A stretch of DNA of 64,000 nt, taken from assembly GCA_020152595.1 (NCBI GenBank), contig JAIGNY010004520.1, positions 3,692,501 to 3,756,500 of the forward strand, in the 5' to 3' direction. Shown in pieces: positions 11,136-21,724 of this stretch. Positions within the stretch are counted from its first letter, which is position 1; every line of letters starts with the position of its first letter. A program made the position numbers and the translations under genes. Below the pieces are notes generated by a model, which saw nothing but the letters and a program-made list of their open reading frames with translations, did not search any database and had not been told where the DNA came from. This DNA is from Chiridota heheva (Eukaryota > Echinodermata > Holothuroidea > Apodida > Chiridotidae).

Positions 11136-12577
11136 CACAGAGAAAATAGCTCTCGTGATGCTATGCCTCTCGTGGAGATGATTTTCTTATCACCCAACCA
11201 CCAAGCTTCGTAACCTAAGGAAGCGCTTACACGCAACACGGGGCATCCTAGGTGCATAACGCACCGACATTCGGGGACCTGTCCTCCGTGTTCATGATGC
11301 TGGTGAAAATTTTCAACGCGGAAATCTTACTATGGTAACTCACACGGACATGGAACTGCGTAGCTGATGGCTACAGTAACAAGAAGAAAATAGCTCTCGT
11401 GACACTATACTCCTTGTGAAAATTGTTACTTATCACCTGACCATGTAGCTTCATAGCTAAAGGGTCTATTTTGGGTTTGTCGTACGTTGTACTGCACCCC
11501 CCTAAAGAACTATGGAGCCGTATGGAACCAAAAGCCGTTGGTTACGAACTGTACGGAGCCGTACCATGACTCGTAGGGCCGTGTCCAGACCCTTATGGGG
11601 CCATGAAAACCAGCCGTGGGGCTGTACGGAACCAATCACCAGAACCGTACGGACCAACAAGCTGTAACTTACGTATAACCCTCTTGTGAGCCTACAGGTC
11701 CCTTCGCGGAACCGTGGTCCACAGCAGTGTACACGTTTTTTTCTTTTGGATATCACTGAAGCGTAACTAAAAGAAGCATTTACACGCGACACATCGCCGG
11801 ACGTCGTGGGCGCGTAACGCATCGACACTCAGGGACCTGTCCTCCGTGTCCATGATATTAATGAAAAATATTGCGGAACTGTAACGTTCAACGCGGAAAA
11901 TTTTACTGAGGCAATTCGCACGGCCGCGAAACTGCGCAGCTAATGGCTACAGGAACAAGAAGAAAATAGCTCTCGTGATGCTATGCTTCTTGTGAAGATT
12001 GTCACTTATCATCTGACCACGTAGCTTCGTAGTTAGCGGGTCTATTTCCAGGTTTATCGTACAGTGTACGTTATCTCGTTACAAGACTCTGGAGCCATAC
12101 AGACCCGTTTACTGGTTATATTGCGAACTGTAACGTTCAACGCGGAAAATCTTACTGAGGCAGTTCACACAGCCTTGGAACTGCGTAGCTAATGGCTACA
12201 GGAACAAGAAGAAAATAGCTCTCCTGATGCTATACTAATTGTGAAGATTGTCACTTATCACCTGACCACGTAGCTTCGTAGCTAGCGGGTCTATTTCCGG
12301 GTTTAACGAACAGTGTACGTTATCTCGTTGCAAAACTCTGAAGCCGTACGGACCCCTTCACCAGAGCTGTACAGTTTAAAGAAGCGTTTACACGAGACAC
12401 ATCACAGGACATTCGGGGACCTGTCCCCATGTCCATGATACTGGTGAAAAATATTGCGGAACTGTAACGTTTAACGCGGACAATCTTATTAATGCAGTTC
12501 ATAGAGCCATGGAACTGCGTAGCTAATGGCTACAGAACCAAGAAGAAAATAGCTCTCGTAATGCTATACTTCTTGCG
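11136..12577. repeat. Five copies of a conserved ~39-nt hairpin
   Basis: Copies lie at 11136-11174, 11380-11417, 11956-11994, 12205-12243 and 12539-12577. Each has a left arm ending AAAATAGC, a 9-base loop close to TCTCGTGAT and a right arm beginning GCTAT or ACTAT. In copies 3 and 5 CAAGAAG pairs with CTTCTTG. In copy 1 the left arm is CACAGAG and the right arm CTCTCGTG, so the arms changed together. In copy 4 the outer stem is lost. Confidence 0.55.
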
Positions 12578-12689
12578 AAGATTTTTATTTATCACCTGAC
12601 CATGTAGCTTCATAGCTAGCGGGTCTATTTCCGGGTTTATCGTATGGTGTACAGTATCCTGTATCAACATTCCTTTTTATTTTCTTCAA

Positions 12690-12840
12690 CTTTTGGAGAA
12701 AAAAAACTTCCTTCTTTTTTGGGAAATGTTCTTTATTTTCGGGAAATGTTCTTTATTTTCGGGAAATGTCCTGCATTTTCGTGAAGTTTTTTTCATTTTC
12801 GGAAAATGTTCTTCAATTTTATGGGAAATGTTGCAAAATG
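12690..12840 (+). repeat. Low-complexity TTTTCGGGAAATGTT repeats
   Basis: Several copies of a 20-odd-bp unit TTCTTTATTTTCGGGAAATG. Similar motifs recur at 13310-14180 and 37870-38020, so this is one simple-repeat family used at several places in the window. Open frames across it are artefacts. Confidence 0.6.
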
Positions 12841-13309
12841 CTACCAACTATTTCAATAAGTTCCCAACTGGGAAGAAAGCAGGCAATCAGGAAGGTGAAA
12901 TCCTCTCAGGGGCGCAGTATCACCGTCCCCACTTCTTATATGCCTCTGGAATGCACCCCTGCAGAGACCTTCTTTTACGACTGAGACAATCATGATAAAT
13001 TTTTGACATGTAAAAATGTTGGCATCCCCCCCCCCCTTTCCCCCAGTTGTCAGCCTTAAGTGTACTCCTGGGTGTAGGAAGAGGTGACCCCAATGGCCTG
13101 AGCCCCAATGTTGGGGGTCCAGGGGTCATGGCCCCAAATAATTTTCAAATAAATACAATTTTCAATGAGGCCTTTACCTCTCTGCACGATATCCAACATT
13201 TAATATCCAACAAGGTGTAGAAAGGGGACTTTCAGAGAGGCAAGAACTCAACAAATTTCTAAGTTACAATATTCAAGAGATAAATTGCACGTATGGTATT
13301 GTATAATTT

Positions 13310-14180
13310 TGAAGTTTCAAGGAAATCTTGAATTTTCAGGAAATCTCCTTGAATTTTCAGGAAATCTCCTTGACGTTTCGGGGAATATCTGAATTTTCAG
13401 GAAATCTCCTTGAAGTTCCGAGAAATCTCTATGAATTTTCAGGAAATCTCCTTGAAGTTTTGGGAAATCTTCAATTTTTAGGAAATCTTGAGGTTTCGGG
13501 AAATCTTGAATTTTCAGGAAATCTTGACTTTTAGGAAATCTTTTGAATTTTCAGGAAATCTCTTTGAATTTTCAGGAAATCTCTTTGAATTTTCAGGAAA
13601 TCTCTTTGAATTTTCGGGAAATCTCTTTAGATTTTCAGGAAATCTGTTCCAATTTTCGGGAATCTTGAATTCTCCTTGACGTTTCGGGGAATATCTGAAT
13701 TTTCAGGAAATCTCCTTGAAGTTCCGAGAAATCTCTATGAATTTTCAGGAAATCTCCTTGAAGTTTTGGGAAATCTTCAATTTTTAGGAAATCTTGAGGT
13801 TTCGGGAAATCTTGAATTTTCAGGAAATCTTGACTTTTAGGAAATCTTTTGAATTTTCAGGAAATCTCTTTGAATTTTCAGGAAATCTCTTTGAATTTTC
13901 AGGAAATCTCTTTGAATTTTCGGGAAATCTCTTTAGATTTTCAGGAAATCTGTTCCAATTTTCGGGAATCTTGAATTCTTATGAAAACTTAAAATTTCAG
14001 AAAATCTCCCTGAATTTTCGGGTAATCTCCTTGAATTTTCCAAAAAACTTCTTTAATTTCCCCAAAAAATTCATCAATTTTCCAAAAATCTCCTTCACTT
14101 TTCAGGATATTTTATTTCCCTAATTAAAATTTTCTTCAATTACCAAAAAAGTCTTCTTTTTGCTGGAAATGTCTCTTAAT
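13310..14180 (+). repeat. TGAATTTTCAGGAAATCTC minisatellite
   Basis: Tandem copies of a 21-bp-type unit TGAATTTTCAGGAAATCTCT, giving runs like FEFSGNL in one frame. The right third becomes more diverged (TTTCCCAAAAAA). It contains an exact larger duplication listed separately. I do not regard the open frames as genes because they follow the unit length. Confidence 0.8.
13365..13976 (+). repeat. Exact 306-bp tandem duplication within the minisatellite
   Basis: 13365-13670 and 13671-13976 read identically base for base as far as I could follow, while the 21-bp units inside each copy are themselves diverged. The duplication is therefore much younger than the array. Confidence 0.85.
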
Positions 14181-14530
14181 TTCCGGAAATGTTGCCAAAA
14201 TTTCCCAGTTTTCTTAAAATTTTATATTAATAAGTATGTAAATAATTGCTAATGATAAGCTGAAAAATGCTGTAATTTCCTTAAGAAAAGGATAAATCCA
14301 TAAAGTTTAAGGGGATTGTCCCCTGAACCCCAGAAATATACCTAAGGTCCCACATATTTCAAGTAATCTTTGATAATATACTTCAGCAACAGAGGCGATT
14401 TTCTCAATTTTGTACGTTAAGATATGCTAAAACTTCCTCAAAAAGTTGTAATTTAATTTCCTTTTGGACGTTAAGATATGCTAAAACTTCCACAAAAAGT
14501 TGTAATTTTATTTCCTCCAGAGTTATATTT

Positions 14531-14637
14531 AAACCCTTACTCTACCAGCACATTTTTGAAAACAGGTTTGGGAGGGGGAGTCAAAGATGGGGCATCTAAA
14601 ATAGTGATAATATCGCCGCGTGGTAGAATAAGGGTTA
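14531..14637 (+). mobile_element. piggyBac-like MITE, copy 1
   Basis: About 105 bp with inverted ends ACCCTTACTCTACCAGC and GGTAGAATAAGGGTTAA. The left end follows TTTAA and the right end is TTAA. Interior AGTCAAAGATGGGGC and GATAATATCGCC are shared with the two other copies. Confidence 0.6.
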
Positions 14638-14775
14638 AGCACAGGCTGATTATTGATTGGACCTCTGTCTTCCAAGCAGCATAGTCGGGCACGTTCCGCT
14701 TCAGTGACCCAATGGGCCACCCACCGGGATGATGCTGAATATATTTTTGAGCTGGCACATTTTCCGCAGGTGAAT

Positions 14776-14882
14776 TAACCCTTATTCTACCAGCACTTTT
14801 TGGAAAACACGCTTGGGAGGCGGAGTCAAAGATGGGGCACCCAAAACGGCGATAATATCTTTGCATGGTAGAGTAAGGGCTA
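14776..14882 (+). mobile_element. piggyBac-like MITE, copy 2
   Basis: Same ends and interior as the copy at 14531; begins with TTAACCCTTATTCTACC and ends GGTAGAGTAAGGGCTAA. No coding capacity. The 138 bp between copies 1 and 2 show nothing recognisable. Confidence 0.6.
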
Positions 14883-15184
14883 AGTATTATATTAAATTCA
14901 TATCAATAAATATCAAAATCTTCAAATAAGTTTTGATGAGTTTATTCATTCTTTTTAAAAATTCTTTAAAAATATAAAACTAAAAAAATTAACACTTGAA
15001 TTACATTGTTCCTTACATGATTGTAGCAAATGACTTTGAAAAATGTAATATTTTCTTACAGCTACATAGAATATTTTCATAATGCACTTGAACAAACTTA
15101 ATTGAGTTTTCTCACAAAATTTCAAGTTTCTTTAAAATTTACATAATGATCTTATCAAAGTGAATATTCATATTGGAAAACAAA

Positions 15185-15425
<241 letters not shown>

Positions 15426-15529
15426 TAGAATGATAACAATTTAATGCACATGGTCATTATCCCCAAAAATAGTGTAGTGAGGCAACACAAAAAAAAAATC
15501 AAAATGGTGCCATCCTTAAGCAAGGGGAA

Positions 15530-15918
15530 AGCTATAGACCTTTTCAAATCTGAATCGGCAATTTCTGGATAACTAATTTGAATGATGTCACATGGCAGAG
15601 ATTCACGTGTCCATAATGGACCAATCTTATACTGGAGGAATCTTATTGACCAATGAAATATTGGAGGAATCTTGGCAGTCGGCAGAATTCACACACGGAA
15701 TGGGACCAAGCATATGAAAAAATGTTTTCAAGCGCACGTATCATACATGTGTTATACATGAAGGATATATGCGCAGGTATTGCTGTTTACATTTTTTGTC
15801 CTCAAACCTGTACCTGATTGGTTGGGAAACAAAGGAAATGTTTCCCCAGCATTTGATTGGTTGAAGTACTGCAGAAATGACATTCCGATAAACTCGGTTT
15901 AAAAAAGGTCTATGAGAG
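15530..15918. mobile_element. MITE with TATAGACCTTTT-type inverted ends
   Basis: Left end CTATAGACCTTTTCAAA at about 15532 and right end TTTAAAAAAGGTCTATGAG at about 15900-15917 are inverted repeats. The interior (about 380 bp) has no open frame. A target duplication could not be assigned with certainty. 15920-16490 holds no recognisable gene. Confidence 0.45.
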
Positions 15919-16497
15919 TGAAGAGGGCTTATAACCTCCTCCCACATTCTTTAACAAACTTCTATTTATTTCTTGGTTTGTGAAAGATAAAAACTTCTTT
16001 ACAGTTTTTCCATTTCTGATATATTTTAGCCCTCTAAAGGGTGCCCCTAAATGGGGGTTTGGGGGGCCCTCTTACAGCACTGCTTACATCAGAAGGTGCC
16101 CTCAAAATTCAAATTTCTTGTGCCCCCTGCTCTTATTAGTGGCACACTTCAAAAATGTAAAATGAGCAGCAGAAAGGGAACCAAGCGGCAAGGGTCCCTT
16201 AGATAATCTTTGTCTGTATGACACATTTGACAAAACTAAACCCTTATGTTACTTTCCCCCGAGGCTGTCAGGTGGTGCACCCTCTGTGGCTCCTGTTATA
16301 ATTACAGCAATATCCAAAGATATTCTATAATTGACAAAAGATTATGGCAGAATACTTTTCACTATAAAATCAAAACTTCATATCTGACATTTTTTTGCTT
16401 TTTTAACTCTTTTTATGCTAGATTGGCGTTGATGTCCTCTAAAAGGAATTTTGCTGACTTAACCTATTCAGAATTCTCTCAGAACTTCCCTTTGCAC

Positions 16498-16604
16498 ATA
16501 ACCCTTACTCTAACAGCACTTTTTTGAAAATGCGCTTGGCAGGCGAAGTCAAAATGGGGCGCCCAAAATGGTGATAATATCGCCGCTGGTAGAGTAAGGG
16601 TTAA
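16498..16604 (+). mobile_element. piggyBac-like MITE, copy 3
   Basis: Third copy of the 105-bp family: ATAACCCTTACTCTAACAGC at the left, GGTAGAGTAAGGGTTAA at the right, with the shared AGTCAAAATGGGGCGCCC interior. It lies 1.6 kb from the other two in the same orientation. Confidence 0.6.
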
Positions 16605-18254
16605 AGGAGCTGACAGCTTTTCAGCCGCCAGCTTCTTTAATACAATATACAAAGACGTGACAAACAATCAATCTTTCTCAATTTCAATATTAATTTAATA
16701 ATTTCCCAAAATTGTCCACCTATATCTTCTGAAAATTTTCATCCCATTCGTAATTGTATGATAACCCCCTTTTTTTGGGCTGAAAATATGTGTTTAAATT
16801 GGATTAACAAAACACTGATGAAAGCCCCAAATTACTGTAATTTTGAGCCCTGATATAAATCCAGGAATCACCCAAATTCTTCACATATCAAAAAGCTGGA
16901 AATCAATATAGTCTCTAACTTATCAAAATCATATAATCAGGAATTATTTTATCAACTTCTGTTAACAAATTCCTACCTCACAAACACTCTCTTGAGTGAC
17001 AGAAATATTTTCAGTCATCGCTTTTTATTTTTTGGAAAGTACGGGCCCTTTTTTGCACCAATCACGTTGGATTTTATATATATGGTAAATAGATATATGT
17101 TAATTGTCAGGCCATGTGAAATGGACTTCCAAATACTTTCATTCATAAATTCCAAAGGTTTAAGCGGCGATAACCTTGTGATTTTGCTTGCGCTCTTATT
17201 GAAAAACAAGAAAAAACACATTTAATAGTTTACAAAGTACGGTACATTTTTGGGAGAATAATTAAATGAAAATGGTCTCAATCGATAGATAATGAATTGA
17301 AGTTCTCTGTACCATTTGAAATGGAACAAAATATTCAGAGACTCTTTAGTTATACCGTTTGAAGTGCAAAATATGTGCGATTTTTCAGAGCTTTTTGCAC
17401 AGTTAAGGAGATTATCGCAAGCGTATGAAACAATCATTCCCATATGCAAAATGAATTATGTATTCAATATAAACAAATATATCTGAATACCATAAACAAG
17501 ATTAGTGGTTTTTAGTGCTGTCACATGAGAGAAAAGATTATTTCATAACAATCAGTTGCATTGTTGCAAAATGAATTATGTATTCATGATATAGAAACAT
17601 GATTGATTTGAATATTCATAGAAAGATTATCAGTGATGTCACAAAAATTAATATTCAAATATCTAGAGAACCCAGGAAGATACACCCCCCTATGGCCATT
17701 TAGTGCTCATTTAGAGAAAAAAAAAGTGTAGATGTAAAAACACCCTCAAGCAATAGTTCTGCCACTTACATAGATCTACGTAAAAAGGTGATGCAATAAG
17801 ATTAACAACATATATTCTATGATTCCGAAATGGAATATAAAGATGGATTTTCCTGAAGTAAGGAACCGAAACAAAAGGAAATAACACATAATGTATTATA
17901 AGAAACATTCCAAAGAAAAGCATCCACATGAAGTATCACTTCCTTGTAATTTTATTTTTGCAGAAAAGATGCAACGATTGGTAACACTTAATTTCCTCGA
18001 AGACTTCCTTAATTATCAGTTTGATCTTAAACTATTCTGTAGTACTGCACTTCTCATTTCTGTTTTGTTTACCTTGAATAAATATGTCCCAATAAACCCT
18101 GTAATGGAGACCTAACTAAAATGTTGAATGGCTTGACTAAGATCAAGAATACACTATACTTTTTTCATTACTCATGGATCACCTGTACATGCAAATGATT
18201 ATGATAATGGCCTACTGCTACCTCAGGATTACAACCAATCAAGTGTCTTTTCTA
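16605..18254. other. Interval with no recognisable gene
   Basis: AT-rich unique-looking sequence. Two open frames of about 70 codons at 16992-17225 and 17891-18115 lack start context, motifs or splice context. A short duplicated segment (GCAAAATGAATTATGTATTCA) appears near 17445 and 17567. I see nothing else. Confidence 0.4.
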
Positions 18255-18732
18255 TACAGGTAGTACAGAACTAATTATTTGCCCCATTGAAACTTTTGAT
18301 AAAAGCATAAAGTTTGGTGTCTTTTTTGTTCCAGAAAGGGGAAGTTTCGAGGAATTTTGCGATGTTTTCTGAAAAGTACCATGTAACACCTTCGGATAAC
18401 GATAAATTAAATAGGGGTTCACCTGAGGTTTTGGCCCTCCTTTTTTTAAGCCGGAGTGAAAAGGTGTTCCACACCCTCACCAAATGACTCAAATTTCGAA
18501 GGCACCATGGTAAAAACAATCCCCATGAAACTTTTTCTGAAGCAGATCTCAAAGTCATGGTTTGGACCTAGTCAAGACCTATCCCTTCTCAGCCATCTCG
18601 AAATAATCAGCTTCTAAGCTTTCTGTACCATGAAATGGGAGCTCCCCAAAATATTTAAATCAGCCCTTTTCTAAGGGTTCTCAATTTGGGCTGGCGTAGT
18701 AATACATAATTAGTTCTGTGCTACCTATATCT
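18255..18732 (+). mobile_element. ~475-bp MITE, copy 1
   Basis: Inverted ends AGGTAGTACAGAACTAATTA (left) and TAATTAGTTCTGTGCTACCT (right), about 20 bp with one mismatch. The interior has no coding capacity. Its sequence returns in reverse orientation at about 35270-35583, where TAGGTCTTGACTA, a TTTTATGGGG segment, CACCTTTTAAC and the end AGTTCCGTGCTACCTA correspond in order. Confidence 0.65.
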
Positions 18733-19370
18733 ACTCGGCATCAACAATACTTTTAGACACATCTCCACAAAAACTCAAGACGTGGAAATGTATCTTCTTC
18801 TCAGTGACCTCACCTGAAAAGTCATCAAGATTAGGTCAGGAAAACTTAAAATCCTAAATTTCCTGGCGGGGGTCGTATTGTGGCTGGGGTGATCATTTTG
18901 GTTCTTGCTGGGCTCACGGTAGCCCCTGCCACATATTGCTTATGAACAAATACGTAGATATCTGTTGTAATGCACTGGAATATAATGATAGTCGCCACAA
19001 GAAGAGAAACCAGATTTTACCGGCCAACTACAAGAGACAGAAAGTAAATGTTGAAGTTCAATTATATCTTTGATAGAAACTATACAAAAGTGTACAAAGC
19101 AATTCTTCTAGCTGAAGTAATATTATCACATTTAGGCCTATCCTTGCTATATTCATATTATGGTAAAGACTCAAAAGATTTTGGTCTGAATTTGCTGTAT
19201 ATCCCTTTGTAGAATTAGGCGACAAAAAAAGGATTTACAAAAGAAAATACCATGGCTGCCCTGTAATACATCACAAATCTATATAATAATTTGTGTAACT
19301 TATTTTAATACAGCCTTAGAATTTAAAGGTTTGGTTTGGTTTGTTGATATGTAATGGCACCGCGACAGTC
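18733..19370. other. Interval with no recognisable feature
   Basis: No open frame, no repeat family that I could match inside the window apart from a phrase (GGTAAAGACTCAAAAG...TTTGGTC) that recurs at 41050-41085. Confidence 0.4.
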
Positions 19371-19547
19371 AGAGTCGAACATGCCAAATAGGTTTTAATA
19401 AAAATAATGGTGTAAGAGTAAGGATAGTGAGGAGATGAAAGGTTTGTAAAGGAAATAAAGGGGAAAAACTGAATGTGGGAGAAAAATTTAGGTGAAAAAA
19501 ATTGGGGTGTGTAAGGTTAGGTGCAGAAGGGGAGGAGGGGAGGATAT

Positions 19548-21310
19548 TATCCATCCATCCATCCATGTTCATTTGTAGTAGGCGCCTTTTCCATAGGATA
19601 CAAAGCGCCCAGAATGCTGCCCCAAAGTTCAGTAAGTAAAACATGATTAAAAAAGAAAAGTCTTAAGACGTGTTTTGAACTGTCCAAGTGAACTGGCATG
19701 GCGAATGTGTGAAGGCAAAGAGTTCCAAACATGGGGTGCTGCAGCTGAAAAAGCCCTAGAACCAGCTTTGGTGTTAGTTCTGGGTTCAGTCAGGAAGTTT
19801 TCAGAAGAGGAGCGAAGGGATCGTGCTGGTGTATAAAGTTTCAGACTGTTGGATATGTATTCAGGTGATTGATGTATCAGGATTTGTAGACAATAAGACA
19901 TGTTTTGTATAAAATTCGCTGTGACACAGGAGCCAATGCAATTTGTTGAGCAAGGGTGAGGCATGATCACGGACGCGTTTCCTGAAGATAAGCTTAGCAG
20001 CTTTATTTTGGAGTTTCTGTAGGCGATTTACATTTTTCATGGTAATACCATTCAAAGGGAATTACAGTAGTCCAAACGTGATAGGATGAGTGATCGAACA
20101 ACATAATGACAGGTTTCAAGCGTCAATGTACCGCGAATCTTGCCAATGTTTCTAATGTGAAAATTAATTGTTTTACTAAGTTGTGTCACATGGTTGTCCA
20201 TTGACATTCTATTATCAGCAACTCCCAGATTTTTAACTGAAGTGACTGGTTAGATGCAAGTATTGCCAAAAACAAACTTGAGGTTCTCAAGAGCTTTACT
20301 AGCATTTGATGAAGAGAATATGATACACTCTGTTTTGTCCTCATTAAGTTTAAGTTTGTTTGCAATCATCCACTGTTGGATATCTTGCACACAGGAGGTC
20401 AGTTTGAATAAAGCACAATCAGCATCGAGTGGAACTTTAGGGTTAAAGGCTAAGAAAATCTGTATATCATCAGCATATATGTGATACTCAATCTTGTGCT
20501 TCTGCAATATGTCACCTATTGGGATAGTATAAAGTGTGAATGACAAAGGTCCTAAAACAGAGCCTTGTGGGGTCCCATATTCAAGATTTACAGTGTTGAG
20601 TCAGCTCCAGGAACATGGACATGGTTAGTCCGACAATTAAAATATGATGATAGCCAATCCAAAGCGTTGCCAGAAATGCCAAAGCTATGCTCAAACGACG
20701 AAGCATGATTTGGTGGTCTAGCGTATCAACGCGCAGACAGATCCAACATAAGAAATAAAATAGCTTTCTGCTGGTCGGCGCTTGAAGAACATAATCTTGC
20801 ACATGTAGTAGGGCAGACTCAGTACTGTGTGAAGTTCGGTAGGCGATTGTAGTGGCTCAAAAAGTTTGTGTTTGTTGATGTGTTCAGTGAGTCTACTGGT
20901 TACAACTTTTCAACATATTTTGAAACTGTAGCAATGTTTGAGACTGGGCGGTAGTTTTTGAGTTCATTTTTGTCCAAAGATTGTTTTTGATGATGGGAGC
21001 CACAATTGCATGTCCATAGGCTTTCGGGAAAATACCATGTTCCAAGGAAGCATTCACAACTTCTGTAAGTTTCGGGAGGATAGTTTTCACATGTTGTTTC
21101 AACAGCCATGTTGGAATCATATCAAGAGCACATGTCTTGTATTATATGTTGTGGAAGAGGTTGTTGTTGCGGAGGAAGTTGATGATGTTTGAGGAAGAAT
21201 TGTTTTCAAATAGGTCCAAAATTGAGAAGAGTGAGGCGAGAAGCGATCTGGAGTTCTGGTATAGGGGACAGGTTAAGAAAATATGCTTGATGCAGAGAAT
21301 TTAAAACGCT
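19548..21310 (-). pseudogene. L2-like LINE, 3' part of ORF2 and tail, minus strand
   Basis: Reading leftward from about 21310 the frames give reverse transcriptase pieces in order. These are WLLKQHVKTILPKLTEVV...FPKAYGHAIVAPIIKN near 21100, a DTLDH segment near 20730, the IYADD catalytic motif at 20466-20477 with KLKLNEDKTECI after it, and a C-terminal region ending AAPHVWNSLPSHIR...FKTRLKTFLF at 19647. That ending is the usual one of CR1/L2 elements. It is followed by a GGGCGCTTTG...AAAAGGCGCC hairpin and a (CCAT)n microsatellite at 19550-19566, which marks the 3' end. Stops and frameshifts break the frame, and the 5' half, including the endonuclease, is absent. Confidence 0.8.
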
Positions 21311-21720
21311 GCAAAATGGTAAAACTTTATCTGATTTGCATGAAACCTTTGACACTTTCACGGTTTTGAATAGATCTTAAAGCAAATTAAGCTCATTTTG
21401 CCAATACAGCATCCATATACCTATAAAGTCATTTTCTTGTTTCTTGTTTTGTTGATGGCCAACATGTACATCCGAGAAACTGCATTTAAAATCATAGGTA
21501 TTTACATTCCATTTTAACTGGTCATAAACTCTAACAAGAACCTAGCTTGTCATCGTTTAATATATGCTCAAAAAAAGAAACAATGCATGCAAATTCTTGT
21601 CAGATCAATACAATTTTCAGTTGTACATCAAAATCAAGTAGAACGGTAAATACCGTCATGGTTCGCATGCCCATGCAAATTGACACCCATATCATATGAT
21701 CCGGTCAATTATAAAAATGG
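21311..21720. other. Interval with no recognisable feature
   Basis: AT-rich unique-looking sequence between the LINE and the minisatellite. Nothing coding. Confidence 0.4.
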
Positions 21721-21724
21721 CATC

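Larger units (their letters stand above)
9561..12660. repeat. GC-richer island of degenerate repeats with recurrent hairpins
   Basis: The block differs in composition from both flanks and is rich in short dyads such as CGGAGCC/GGCTACG. Units starting near ATTAACTC(C/T)GTTTG recur around 10508 and 10660 with a GGGGACTAC segment (10239, 10556, 10715). A second family marked by AACGCGGA (11318, 11887, 12136, 12470) and a hairpin AAGAAGAAAATAGC...GCTAT is present five times. No frame is convincingly coding: those open for about 100 codons contain no motif I know. It lies on the 5' side of the DIRS relic, so it may belong to that element, but nothing proves it. Confidence 0.55.

Noticed and set aside
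13328-14123. Frames encoding FSGNLFEFSGNL repeats.
   Set aside because: The 21-bp unit is a simple repeat; no codon-position bias is visible and the array ends in stops without a domain.
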